Shown: positions 1 to 7,279, counted from the stretch's first letter. The stretch is 12,591 nt of DNA from Lachnospiraceae bacterium (GCA_009774375.1 VSNO01000132.1:1-12591); one strand, 5' to 3'. Notes: a model not told the origin generated them from the sequence alone. A program made the numbers and translations.

Positions 1-38
1 TTTACAAACAGATTGCCATCCCTGTTCTGATAGATCAT
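1..38 (-). CDS. Start of an unidentified protein, truncated by the window edge
   Basis: An open minus-strand frame begins at the ATG at 38-36 and runs off the left edge without a stop. The visible residues are MIYQNRDGNLFV. A purine-rich ribosome binding site (GGAAGGG on the minus strand, about positions 54-48) lies 8 nt or so upstream. An in-frame TGA at 65-63 rules out any earlier ATG. A candidate minus-strand promoter at 110-82 would give a leader of about 37 nt, which fits this start. Twelve residues are too few to name a family. A gene divergent from GH43 xylosidases is often a transcription regulator of the AraC type or a sugar sensor, but that is only a guess from context. The alternative is that this is a chance start. 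Confidence 0.4.
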   Translation of the reverse strand, partial: MIYQNRDGNLFV

Positions 39-81
39 CCTGTCATCCCTTCCTGCAGATTCTCAAAGTCCGCTTTCTTTT

Positions 82-110
82 AGTATAAACATATTATAGA
101 TGGAGTGCAA
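82..110 (-). promoter_or_regulatory. Candidate promoter of the divergent left-edge gene
   Basis: On the minus strand TTGCAC (110-105) and TATACT (87-82) are separated by exactly 17 bp. The -10 matches five of six consensus bases, the -35 only three. The predicted start near 75 lies about 37 nt upstream of the ATG at 38, a normal leader length. An extra TATAAT lies inside the spacer. Confidence 0.35.
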
Positions 111-155
111 CACACAAAACCGCAATATCTGGCACACAAATATCATCTTGCGGCA

Positions 156-185
156 TTGAAGAAAACTGTGTGGGTGCATTATACT
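156..185 (+). promoter_or_regulatory. Candidate promoter of the GH43 operon
   Basis: TTGAAG (156-161) and TATACT (180-185) are separated by 18 bp, with four and five consensus matches. A start near 192 would leave a leader of about 160 nt before the ATG at 356. That leader would contain both copies of the bipartite direct repeat. The long leader makes this assignment uncertain, and a regulator-dependent promoter nearer the gene could exist. Confidence 0.3.
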
Positions 186-188
186 CAG

Positions 189-280
189 TTTTATAGTAGC
201 AGTATGATTCCCAAATAACTCCAGCGCACGGATTCTGTGAGAAACCCTCAGATTTTTATAGAAAAAGTGTAACTCCCAAA
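189..280. repeat. Bipartite direct repeat, two copies 65 bp apart
   Basis: The pattern TTTTATAG-N12-TCCCAAA occurs at 189-215 and again at 254-280, with identical internal spacing. A CAG precedes each copy (186-188 and 249-251), and about half of the 12 spacer bases also match. The period of 65 bp is close to six helical turns. Direct repeats of two half-sites are the usual layout of AraC/XylS-family operators, so these may be regulator sites for the GH43 operon. The repeat is seen directly; the regulator is inferred. Confidence 0.5.
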
Positions 281-316
281 CGGACAGGGGCTGGATCATG
301 ACGAATCATGAACCGT

Positions 317-332
317 CCAGACGGTAGTCTGG
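317..332 (+). repeat. Short hairpin in the GH43 leader
   Basis: CCAGAC (317-322) and GTCTGG (327-332) form a perfect 6-bp stem with a GGTA loop, ending 23 nt before the ATG at 356. It is not followed by a T-run, so it is not an intrinsic terminator. Its presence between the ATG at 308 and the one at 356 argues mildly that this stretch is leader and not coding. Confidence 0.35.
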
Positions 333-355
333 CTGAAAGAAAGGCAGGTACCATT

Positions 356-1987
356 ATGAAAACAAACAGCATATGGAACGCAGACTTAGGAAACGGCAAT
401 TACCGGAACCCGATCCTCTACGCGGATTATTCGGATCCCGATGCGATCCGTGTCGGTGAGGATTACTTTATGATCGCGTCAAGCTTCTGCAACGCGCCCG
501 GACTTCCGCTTTTGCACTCCAGGGATCTCGTCAACTGGAAGGTTATCAACTACATCATCAGCGAAATACCGGAGGAGCGCTACAGCGAGCCCATACACGG
601 CTGCGGCGTGTGGGCGCCGGCGATCCGCTACCACGAGGGGACTTATTTCGTCTGCTTTCCGATGCCGGACGAGGGCATCTACATGAGCACTGCGACAGAT
701 CCCTTCGGCGCATGGTCCAAACCAGTCAATATCAGACCGGGTGCAGGCTGGATCGATCCCTGCCCGTTCTGGGATGATGATGGAAAGGCGTATCTTGTCG
801 CAGGTGTGGCAAAGAGCCGCATCGGATATAAGAGCGTCCTCCATATGGTGGAGATGCAGCCTGACGGTATGGGGCTGATCGGCGGGGAAGTGAAGATCTT
901 CGACGGAAATGAAAATGACCAGGAGACGATCGAAGGTCCCAAGATGTACAAACGAAACGGCTGGTACTATATCTTTGCCCCGGCGGGCGGCGTAAAGACC
1001 GGATGGCAGACAGTGCTCCGCTCGCGTAATGTATTTGGACCATACGAATACAAAGTCGTGATGCGCCAGGGGGACAGCGCCGTGAACGGACCGCATCAGG
1101 GCGCGTGGGTCGACACCGTCACAGGTGAGGACTGGTTCCTGCATTTCCAGGACGTCTATGCGGCAGGGCGCATCATTCACCTGCAGCCCATGAGCTGGCA
1201 TGAGGACTGGCCGGTCATCGGGATCGCAAAGGACGGAATCGACGGAAGCCGTCGTGACTACGGTGAACCGGTGACGGAATACAGAAAACCGGATGTCGGC
1301 AGTGCGGCAGCCAATCTATGCGAACCGGAGACTTCCGATGATTTTACCGGCGGCAAGCTGGGACTGCAGTGGCAGTGGAATGCGAATCCGCGGCAGGAGT
1401 GGTATGAACTGACAGGAAGCGGTATGAGATTAAACGCAGTCAGGCGCTCGACCGTATATGGAGACATGCCGAACCTTTTGCTGCAGAAGTGGCCGGCGCC
1501 GGAGTTTACCTGCGTCACCAGGCTGGACGTTTCCAATCTCGCAGACAGGGAAGAGGCTGGTGTGATATCGATGGGGATGCGCTATGGACTGGTTACATTC
1601 CGCAAAGAAAAAGAGATACTCAGGCCATTTTTTGTCACCGGCGTGCAGAAGTATGGAAAGATCCTGCCGGACACAACGGAGGAGACGGAACATGCGCTGC
1701 CGGAAATGAACTGCGCACAGGCAAAGGAGATCTATGTGCGCTACACAGTAAGACAGACAGGTACGCAGGATCTGAGCAGTACCGAAAAGGGATTTCCGCT
1801 GGAGCTGGTGACGTTCGAGTACGGGACGGACGGCACTAGCTACGTCAAAGCAGGGGAGATGAACGCGGTGCCAGGGCGCTGGGTGGGCGTCAAAAACGGC
1901 GTGTTCTGCTGTTCTGCGGGGGATGGCATTGCAAAAAACAGCGGATACGCAGTGGTAGATTTTGTTGAATACTGCAGTGCAGAATAA
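356..1987 (+). CDS. Glycoside hydrolase family 43 enzyme (beta-xylosidase / alpha-L-arabinofuranosidase type)
   Basis: Predicted 543-residue cytoplasmic glycosidase (no signal peptide) that would release xylose or arabinose from short xylan fragments. The five-bladed GH43 propeller occupies about residues 1-325. The triad is visible: catalytic base D27 in YSDPDAIRV, pKa-modulating D134 in WIDPCPFWDDDG, and acid E193 in TIEGPKMY. H247 in GPHQGAW matches the conserved His at the propeller centre. From about residue 328 (DDFTGG) a C-terminal beta-sandwich of the type common in GH43 xylosidases follows. I chose the ATG at 356, preceded by AAAGGCAGG, because the family's NPILYADYSDPD start follows closely; an in-frame ATG at 308 would add 16 atypical residues. 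The next GH43 gene begins 26 bp downstream, so the pair is probably cotranscribed. The exact GH43 subfamily, and therefore xylosidase versus arabinofuranosidase activity, cannot be settled by eye. Confidence 0.9.
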   Translation: MKTNSIWNADLGNGNYRNPILYADYSDPDAIRVGEDYFMIASSFCNAPGLPLLHSRDLVNWKVINYIISEIPEERYSEPIHGCGVWAPAIRYHEGTYFVCFPMPDEGIYMSTATDPFGAWSKPVNIRPGAGWIDPCPFWDDDGKAYLVAGVAKSRIGYKSVLHMVEMQPDGMGLIGGEVKIFDGNENDQETIEGPKMYKRNGWYYIFAPAGGVKTGWQTVLRSRNVFGPYEYKVVMRQGDSAVNGPHQGAWVDTVTGEDWFLHFQDVYAAGRIIHLQPMSWHEDWPVIGIAKDGIDGSRRDYGEPVTEYRKPDVGSAAANLCEPETSDDFTGGKLGLQWQWNANPRQEWYELTGSGMRLNAVRRSTVYGDMPNLLLQKWPAPEFTCVTRLDVSNLADREEAGVISMGMRYGLVTFRKEKEILRPFFVTGVQKYGKILPDTTEETEHALPEMNCAQAKEIYVRYTVRQTGTQDLSSTEKGFPLELVTFEYGTDGTSYVKAGEMNAVPGRWVGVKNGVFCCSAGDGIAKNSGYAVVDFVEYCSAE

Positions 1988-2013
1988 ATTATCATTCAAT
2001 GGAGGATTCACAT

Positions 2014-3552
2014 ATGGGCAACAAATATCAAAACCCGGTACAGAGAGGTTTTTTTCCCGATCCGTCCGTCGTGCGCGTCGGGGAGGACTATTACATGGTC
2101 AATTCCACATTTCAGTATTTTCCGGCGATCGCCATCAGCCACTCCAGGGATATGGTGCACTGGCAGGTGATCGGACATGCCATTACAGATCCCGACGAAC
2201 TCGACCTGCAGGATATTAAGGATTCGCATGGCATCTGGGCGCCGGATATCTCATACCACGATGGCAGGTTCATCATCATGGCGACACTCCGCCTCAACGC
2301 GGACGGCAGGCGGGACAATAACGTCATGCGCAGACAGCTTGTCGTCTCCTCGGACAGGCCGGAGGGACCGTACAGCAAGCCGGGCTGGCTCGAGGTGGAC
2401 AGCATCGACCCGTCGCATTTTATAGATGATGACGGAAAGCATTACATGGTGATCAGCCCCGGCATCAATCTCGTGCCGCTGAGCGACGACTGCACGAAGG
2501 TGACCGGCGATACGATCCCCGTGTGGCCGGGAACCGGTGAGCGGTGTCCGGAAGGGCCGCATATCTTAAAGCGCGGGAAATATTACTACGCGATCCTTGC
2601 GGAGGGCGGAACCGGCTACGGGCACGGTATCAATGTAGGACGCTCCGAGAACCTGTTCGGACCGTATGAGCCATCGCCCTACAATCCGCTGATGCGCCAG
2701 TTTGATCCCGACGCGCCGATCCAGCGCACCGGACACGGCAAGCTGATCCAGACGCAGAACGGCGACTGGTGGGTATATTACCTCATGGGCAGGCCAAACC
2801 AGGGGCATTACACGACGATCGGAAGGGAATCCGGCATGGATCCTGTCACCTGGCTTGACGACGACTGGTTTGTCATCAACGACAGAAAGGGACCAAGCAC
2901 AGAGCAGACAGCGCCCGACCTGCCGCAGCACCCGTATGAAAAGTGGACGCGCGATGATTTTGACAGTGACAAACTGAACTTAAACTGGGAGTTTGTGCGC
3001 AATCCGGCGAAAGGAAGCTATTCGCTCACGGAGCGGCCCGGGTATTTCCGCATCTGGACAAGGGATGGGCAGCTCTCGGAGATCCGCGCGAAAAATACGC
3101 TGGTGAGACGCGAGCAGGAACTGAGCTACACGGCCTCGACGAAGGTGGACTTTTATCCCGCGAGGAACGGCGAGCAGGCAGGGCTGACCTGCTACTACAG
3201 CACGGCCACTTACGCGCGTTTTTCCGTGTGCTATGAGGAGGGAAGGAAGCTTCAGCTCGTCATCAACCGCAATCACGGCGAGGAGCTGATCGCATCTGTT
3301 GACGATGTAAAAGAACAGAGCGTATACCTCAAAGTTGTCGTTGACAAACTCACCAGAAGCTTTTACTACAGCTATGACGGCGAGGCATGGACACTTGCCG
3401 GCGTGCTCGAAAACTGCATTTATCTCTGCGACGAGGGTGTTCCCGACGACCCTAAGCGCCACACAGGTACACTGGTCGGGATCTACGCAAACAACGGCGG
3501 CTGCGGCACGCGCATCCCTGCGGATTTCGACTATTTCGAGTATATCGATTAA
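2014..3552 (+). CDS. Second glycoside hydrolase family 43 enzyme (beta-xylosidase-like)
   Basis: Predicted 512-residue cytoplasmic glycosidase of a GH43 subtype different from the upstream gene. The start at 2014 is set by GGAGG at 2001-2005, 8 nt upstream; an ATG at 1999 overlaps that site and is rejected. The opening NPVQRGFFPDPSVVRVGEDYY is the classic GH43 first blade with base D16. D132 (SIDPSHFIDDDG) is the pKa modulator, E180 (CPEGPH) the general acid, and H241 in GHG the central His. HGIWAPDISYH near residue 73 is also typical. A C-terminal beta-sandwich starts near residue 314 (DDFDSDKLNLNW). With the first enzyme it would split different linkages or branch types in xylo-oligosaccharides. 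The stop codon overlaps the stop of the convergent Sel1-like gene, so no intergenic terminator is possible. The substrate (xylose versus arabinose) is not certain. Confidence 0.9.
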   Translation: MGNKYQNPVQRGFFPDPSVVRVGEDYYMVNSTFQYFPAIAISHSRDMVHWQVIGHAITDPDELDLQDIKDSHGIWAPDISYHDGRFIIMATLRLNADGRRDNNVMRRQLVVSSDRPEGPYSKPGWLEVDSIDPSHFIDDDGKHYMVISPGINLVPLSDDCTKVTGDTIPVWPGTGERCPEGPHILKRGKYYYAILAEGGTGYGHGINVGRSENLFGPYEPSPYNPLMRQFDPDAPIQRTGHGKLIQTQNGDWWVYYLMGRPNQGHYTTIGRESGMDPVTWLDDDWFVINDRKGPSTEQTAPDLPQHPYEKWTRDDFDSDKLNLNWEFVRNPAKGSYSLTERPGYFRIWTRDGQLSEIRAKNTLVRREQELSYTASTKVDFYPARNGEQAGLTCYYSTATYARFSVCYEEGRKLQLVINRNHGEELIASVDDVKEQSVYLKVVVDKLTRSFYYSYDGEAWTLAGVLENCIYLCDEGVPDDPKRHTGTLVGIYANNGGCGTRIPADFDYFEYID

Positions 3553-4664
3553 GGCGTTTTCCTGTTGTTTTCCAATCGTCTTAGACCGCCGGCGGCGAGC
3601 GGCTTTCGTGGATGCAGCTCAAAGAGCTTCCGCGCCATATTCAGGTTTGGCGCGGTGCCAAGCCCGTTGAGATAGCACGTGCCGAGCATATCCGAACACG
3701 AGGTATCCCCCTTGAAATACGCCTTGCTCAGCAGCAGGAAAGCCTGTTCGTAGTCCGGCTTGATCCCCTCGCCGCCGCGAAAATAGATCTCGCCGAGCAA
3801 ATTGCAGAATCCAGCGTCGTCGGGGAGCTTTTCATACCCTTTTTCAAGGTAAAACAGCGCTTTTTTGAGGTCAGGCGGCAGTGCACCGTTATAGGTGTAC
3901 AGTCTGCCGAGGCAATAGCAGGCGTAGTCGTCTTTGTGGGCGATCGCGCGCTCATACATTTCGACTGCTTTATCCAGTTCGTTGTCATCGCGGTACTCGT
4001 TGCCGACGATGCGCTCATATGCTCCGATCCCCATATCCGCGCCGATATGGATATAATTTTTTGCCCGCTGGCGCTGGACCGGCGCGCCATGCCTGCCGGT
4101 GCGCAGGATATCGACCAGATTGGGGATCGCGATGCCAAGCCCGCGGGCGACACACTCCTCATAGAGCCGCACCGCCGTGGCAGTCCACTCATACTGCATG
4201 CGCTCGTATCTTTTCTGCCCCACGCTCTTTGGCGTGACGCCCAGAAAATCGGCGGCAGTGCAGTAGTAATAGGCGTTGGCGATCATAAACTTACAGAAGA
4301 TCTGTCCCTGTTCCGCCATCTGTGATACCGTATCCCAGACCTCTTTTCTGGAGTGGCTGGGCATGCCGTCAGGCGGCTGATACCCTTCCTGATACATCGT
4401 TCCAAACATACCGACAGCACTCTCGAAGATCAGACTCTGATGAAAACACTCAAAAGCAAAAGCCGTGTCCACCGGCATCTCCATGACCGGGTCGACATAG
4501 CTTTTTCCCAGATAACAGCGCCCGAGAAAATAAAAAGCATCCCCGTCGCCCAGATTGGCAGCCCCGCGCAGCAGGGCAAGCGCCTCCTCGCGTTTGTCCG
4601 GATCCCTGTCAAACCATATGATCTGGATCGCCCTGTCCACGCGCTCATCAAAAAGTACAGCCAT
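3549..4664 (-). CDS. Sel1-like / TPR repeat protein
   Basis: Predicted 371-residue soluble protein made largely of helical repeats of about 36 residues, each with small-residue positions of the Sel1/TPR type. Visible units include AFYFLGRCYLG near residue 45, YACYCLGRLYTYNG with DLKKALFYLEKGYEK near 247-280, FCNLLGEIYFRGGEGI with DYEQAFLLLSKAYFKGD near 286-320, and DMLGTCYLNGLGT with MARKLF near 325-347. Such repeats are protein-interaction scaffolds; no catalytic domain, signal peptide or membrane segment is seen, so the partner is unknown. Three ATGs are close together (4673, 4670, 4664). I prefer 4664 because AAAGG at 4679-4675 then has a 10-nt spacing, against 1 and 4 nt for the others. 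It is on the same strand as the YccF gene with a 111-bp gap, and its TAA shares bases with the GH43 stop on the other strand. Confidence 0.8.
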   Translation of the reverse strand: MAVLFDERVDRAIQIIWFDRDPDKREEALALLRGAANLGDGDAFYFLGRCYLGKSYVDPVMEMPVDTAFAFECFHQSLIFESAVGMFGTMYQEGYQPPDGMPSHSRKEVWDTVSQMAEQGQIFCKFMIANAYYYCTAADFLGVTPKSVGQKRYERMQYEWTATAVRLYEECVARGLGIAIPNLVDILRTGRHGAPVQRQRAKNYIHIGADMGIGAYERIVGNEYRDDNELDKAVEMYERAIAHKDDYACYCLGRLYTYNGALPPDLKKALFYLEKGYEKLPDDAGFCNLLGEIYFRGGEGIKPDYEQAFLLLSKAYFKGDTSCSDMLGTCYLNGLGTAPNLNMARKLFELHPRKPLAAGGLRRLENNRKTP

Positions 4665-4681
4665 AACCATCATGCCTTTCT

Positions 4682-4714
4682 ATGATAATTATATTTGAAA
4701 TGATAATTATATTT
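4682..4714. repeat. 15-bp direct repeat upstream of the Sel1-like gene
   Basis: ATGATAATTATATTT occurs at 4682-4696 and at 4700-4714, separated by GAA, an 18-bp period. Read on the minus strand each copy contains TATAAT, so one may be the -10 of the Sel1-like gene's promoter, although I see no good -35. The TGATAAT half also resembles one arm of a Fur-type box, but the second arm is poor. The repeat is certain; its role is open. Confidence 0.5.
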
Positions 4715-4751
4715 TATCACAGATCATATCGTTTCACCACTACAAATTTAC

Positions 4752-4787
4752 CTAAAGCCAGTTCTAAAGCCAGTTCTAAAGCCGGTT
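4752..4787. repeat. 12-bp tandem repeat, three units, at the end of the YccF gene
   Basis: The unit CTAAAGCCAGTT is present at 4752-4763 and 4764-4775, and with one change (CTAAAGCCGGTT) at 4776-4787. On the minus strand each unit reads CTT TAG in the frame of the YccF gene. The first unit met by the ribosome gives the natural stop, and two more in-frame TAG codons follow 12 and 24 nt later. Confidence 0.8.
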
Positions 4788-5150
4788 CGTATACACGATA
4801 CTCGTCCCAAACGGCATCAGAGCCAGCTTTGCCAGCTTAAACTGCTGCAGGCCAAACGGGATCCCGATGATCGTGACGCACAATAGACAGCCGATCACGA
4901 GATGTTCTACGGCGAGCGGGATCCCGGAGACCAGGATCCAGATCACATTTACGATGAAAGAGACCGCCCCGCCGCCATAGACGATCTCCTTGCCAAAAGG
5001 GAAGAAGGACATCGACGCAAACTTAAAACACTGGATGCCATAGGGGATCCCGATGATCGAGATGCACCACAGACACCCCGCGAGCATCCAGCTCAGCCCG
5101 CTGATACAGCCCCCAAAGATAAACCACAAAAGATTTCCAAGACAACTCAT
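4776..5150 (-). CDS. YccF-family (DUF307) small membrane protein
   Basis: Predicted 124-residue integral membrane protein with two internal copies of the YccF repeat. The first holds LGNLLWFIFGG, then LAGCLWCISIIGIPYGIQCFKFA and FFPFGKEIV. The second holds NVIWILVSGIPLAV, then IGCLLCVTIIGIPFGLQQFKLA and LMPFGTSIV. The GIP(Y/F)G.Q.FK and PFG signatures are diagnostic of the family, whose biochemical role is unknown. Several hydrophobic segments make it a polytopic inner-membrane protein. The ATG at 5150 is preferred: the family's CLGNLLW start follows directly, and AGGAG lies upstream at about 11 nt with a closer purine stretch. An in-frame ATG at 5195 would add 15 polar residues. It is divergent from dnaX and leads towards the Sel1-like gene. 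I found no convincing promoter or terminator for it. Confidence 0.85.
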   Translation of the reverse strand: MSCLGNLLWFIFGGCISGLSWMLAGCLWCISIIGIPYGIQCFKFASMSFFPFGKEIVYGGGAVSFIVNVIWILVSGIPLAVEHLVIGCLLCVTIIGIPFGLQQFKLAKLALMPFGTSIVYTNRL

Positions 5151-5280
5151 TTTCCTATTCTCTCCTATCACAGATGATTTTATGTATTCTGTCATATCAT
5201 ATCATGTTTTTACCGGCAGTACATTAAGGATAGATTAAAAATTCGTCATTGCCGCCATACTGGATCTTGTCAACATACCC

Positions 5281-5309
5281 TTGTTTTTTTGATGCAAAAA
5301 TGTCATAAT
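5281..5309 (+). promoter_or_regulatory. Promoter of the dnaX operon
   Basis: TTGTTT (5281-5286) and CATAAT (5304-5309) are separated by exactly 17 bp. The -10 is preceded by TGT, forming an extended -10 (TGN) element. The expected start near 5316 gives a leader of about 30 nt to the dnaX ATG at 5346, which carries a strong GAGGAGG site. The -35 is weak, which the extended -10 may offset. Confidence 0.5.
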
Positions 5310-5345
5310 AAACTATGATGATCAAAGTGAAATGAGGAGGACACC

Positions 5346-6908
5346 ATGTCATACACCGCATTATACCGAAAATTCCGCCCCGATATCTTCGAGGATGTCA
5401 AAGGACAGGATCATATCGTCACGACGCTCAGAAACCAGATCAAGGCGGACCGCATCGGACATGCCTACCTGTTCACCGGCACGCGCGGCACCGGCAAGAC
5501 GACGATCGCCAAACTGTTTGCCAGGTCCGTCAACTGTGAGCATCCCATAGATGGAAGCCCCTGCGGACAGTGCAGGAGCTGTCAGACCATCGCGTCGGGA
5601 GCGAGCGTCAACGTGATCGAGATCGATGCCGCTTCAAACAACGGTGTCGACAATATCCGGGAGATCATCGATGAGGTCTCCTATTCGCCGGTGGAGGGCA
5701 GATTCAAGGTTTATATCATAGACGAGGTGCATATGCTTTCCATAGGAGCGTTCAACGCACTGCTAAAGACGCTGGAGGAGCCGCCTTCCTATGTGATCTT
5801 TATCCTGGCGACCACCGAAGTGCACAAGATACCGGTCACGATCCTCTCGCGGTGCCAGCGCTATGATTTCAAGCGGATCACCATAGAAACCATCGCGGAC
5901 CGACTGCGCGAGCTCATGGACAAGGAACAGGTTCATGTCGAGGAAAAGGCGCTCAGATACATCGCAAAGACTGCAGATGGATCCATGCGTGATGCCCTGA
6001 GCCTGTTAGACCAGTGCATCGCGTTCCATTTCGGTGAAGAACTGACCTATGACAAGGTGCTCGATGTGCTGGGGGCGGTAGATACGGAAGTGTTCGCCCG
6101 CCTGCTGGAAATGGTCCTGGCGCGCGACATTACGGGCTGCATCTCACTGCTCGAGGAAGTCGTCATGCAGGGGCGCGAACTCACCCAGTTCGTCGCAGAT
6201 ATCACATGGTATCTCAGAAACCTGCTGTTAGTCAGGACTTCCGGGAGCGACATCGAGGATGTCATCGACGTGTCCAGCGATAACCTTGCGCGCCTGAGAG
6301 CGGAGGCAGAGCGGATGGACGCGGAGGAGATCATGCGCCAGATCCGGATCTTTTCAGAGCTGTCCAGCCAGATCAAATACGCCACGCAGAAGCGCATTCT
6401 GATCGAAATGACGCTGATCAAGCTGTGCAGGCCCGCCATGGAGACGACAAACGACGCTGTCGTGGCGCGCGTGAAAGACCTGGAAGAAAAAATGGAAAAG
6501 AGTATCGTACAGGCAGTTCCGGCTGCAGTACACGCAACAGAGACAGCCGAGGCAGCCGCGCCCGGACCGGAACTCCCCCGGGCGATTCCAGATGACATCA
6601 AACAGATCGTGGGCAATTGGCACAGCATCGTGGCAGAGACGAGCCAGCCGCTCAAAACGCACCTCAAAAATGCGCGCCTGAGCCTTGGCGGGGATAACAG
6701 GCTGCTGATCGTGGTGGAGGACGGCGTGGCATACGATTACCTCAGCGGTGAAGAAAATCATAAGCATGTGGAGGATATGATATCCGGTTTTCTGCAGAAG
6801 GAGGTATCTGTGCAGGTCCGTAACCTGGATCCCGGCAGACATTTTGAGGAGAGCTATGTTGATCTCAGCAAAGTGATCAATATGGACATAGAAATTGAAG
6901 AAGAGTAG
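5346..6908 (+). CDS. dnaX: DNA polymerase III subunit gamma/tau
   Basis: Clamp-loader ATPase of the replicative polymerase; 520 residues, start fixed by GAGGAGG just upstream. The AAA+ core is complete: YRKFRP near residue 7, Walker A GTRGTGKTT at 45-53, a Cys4 zinc module (C64, C73, C76, C79), and Walker B IIDEVHML with D126-E127. The sensor region ATTEVHKIP leads to the SRC motif at 168-170, whose Arg169 contacts ATP of the neighbouring subunit. The collar domain runs to about residue 360. A short acidic linker and a small C-terminal domain (about 405-520) follow, shorter than the E. coli tau tail (643 residues in total) but close to the Bacillus protein. I saw no slippery heptamer of the A AAA AAG type, so a frameshifted gamma form is not predicted. 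ybaB follows after 17 bp. Confidence 0.97.
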   Translation: MSYTALYRKFRPDIFEDVKGQDHIVTTLRNQIKADRIGHAYLFTGTRGTGKTTIAKLFARSVNCEHPIDGSPCGQCRSCQTIASGASVNVIEIDAASNNGVDNIREIIDEVSYSPVEGRFKVYIIDEVHMLSIGAFNALLKTLEEPPSYVIFILATTEVHKIPVTILSRCQRYDFKRITIETIADRLRELMDKEQVHVEEKALRYIAKTADGSMRDALSLLDQCIAFHFGEELTYDKVLDVLGAVDTEVFARLLEMVLARDITGCISLLEEVVMQGRELTQFVADITWYLRNLLLVRTSGSDIEDVIDVSSDNLARLRAEAERMDAEEIMRQIRIFSELSSQIKYATQKRILIEMTLIKLCRPAMETTNDAVVARVKDLEEKMEKSIVQAVPAAVHATETAEAAAPGPELPRAIPDDIKQIVGNWHSIVAETSQPLKTHLKNARLSLGGDNRLLIVVEDGVAYDYLSGEENHKHVEDMISGFLQKEVSVQVRNLDPGRHFEESYVDLSKVINMDIEIEEE

Positions 6909-6925
6909 TAAAGGAGAATGATACA

Positions 6926-7279
6926 ATGGCAAAAAGAGGAGGATTTCCGGGAGGAATGCCTGGAAATATGAACAATCTCATGAAACAGGCACAGCGCATG
7001 CAAAGGCAGATGGAAGAGGGACAGAAAGAGCTTGAGACCAAAGAGTTTTCTGCAAAGGCAGGCGGCGGGGCAGTCGAAGTCGTTGTCACAGGCAGGAAGG
7101 AAGTGGTGAGAGTCACGCTCTCGGAGGAGGCGGTGGATCCCGATGATATCGAGACGCTTCAGGACATGATCGTGGCAGCTGCAAATGAAGCGCTCCGTCA
7201 GGCAGAGGAGGCGAACAGCGAGCTCATGGGCAAGATGGCAGGCGGTCTGGGCGGACTTGGGGGAGGACTGCCATTCTGA
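6926..7279 (+). CDS. ybaB: YbaB/EbfC family nucleoid-associated protein
   Basis: Small (117 residues) dimeric DNA-binding protein, usually encoded between dnaX and recR (yaaK in Bacillus). The sequence has the family layout: a Gly/Met-rich start (KRGGFPGGMPGNMNN), a long helix KQAQRMQRQMEEGQKEL, then the beta region FSAKAGGGAVEVVVTGRKEVVRVTL. A C-terminal helix follows (about 77-103: LQDMIVAAANEALRQAEEANS), with a Gly-rich tail ending GGLPF. An AAAGGAG site lies about 9 nt before the ATG. Its TGA overlaps the recR ATG by one base (TGATG at 7277-7281), so recR translation is probably coupled to it. The role in nucleoid organisation is known for homologues and not shown here. Confidence 0.95.
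   Translation: MAKRGGFPGGMPGNMNNLMKQAQRMQRQMEEGQKELETKEFSAKAGGGAVEVVVTGRKEVVRVTLSEEAVDPDDIETLQDMIVAAANEALRQAEEANSELMGKMAGGLGGLGGGLPF

Larger units (their letters stand above)
39..355. other. Divergent intergenic regulatory region upstream of the GH43 pair
   Basis: This 317-bp AT-richer stretch separates the left-edge minus gene from the first GH43 gene. It holds a candidate promoter on each strand (82-110 minus, 156-185 plus). It also holds an inverted repeat CCGCAA/TTGCGG at 120-125 and 148-153, and a bipartite direct repeat at 189-215 and 254-280. A small hairpin lies at 317-332 just before the chosen GH43 start. A 78-codon open frame on the minus strand (299-63) looks like chance coding: its composition is odd and it covers the divergent promoter. 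I see no RNA gene or known riboswitch here. Confidence 0.55.

Noticed and set aside
63..299. 78-codon open frame on the minus strand in the divergent region
   Set aside because: It covers the candidate promoters of both flanking genes, has an unusual composition and shows no recognisable domain or convincing binding site.
479..1201. 240-codon antisense open frame inside the first GH43 gene
   Set aside because: It lies wholly opposite a well-supported GH43 catalytic domain, and its residues are rich in His, Arg, Ala and Val as expected for a shadow frame.
3612..4325. 237-codon plus-strand open frame opposite the Sel1-like gene
   Set aside because: The minus-strand frame has clear repeated Sel1-type motifs. 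The plus frame shows no domain pattern.
5151..5345. Signal recognition particle RNA gene upstream of dnaX, as in Bacillus
   Set aside because: No GC-rich SRP Alu or helix 8 sequence is present; the region is AT-rich and contains only the promoter.
6480..6500. A-run in dnaX as a programmed frameshift site
   Set aside because: The in-frame codons are GAA GAA AAA ATG, so the heptamer needed for tandem slippage (A AAA AAG) is absent.
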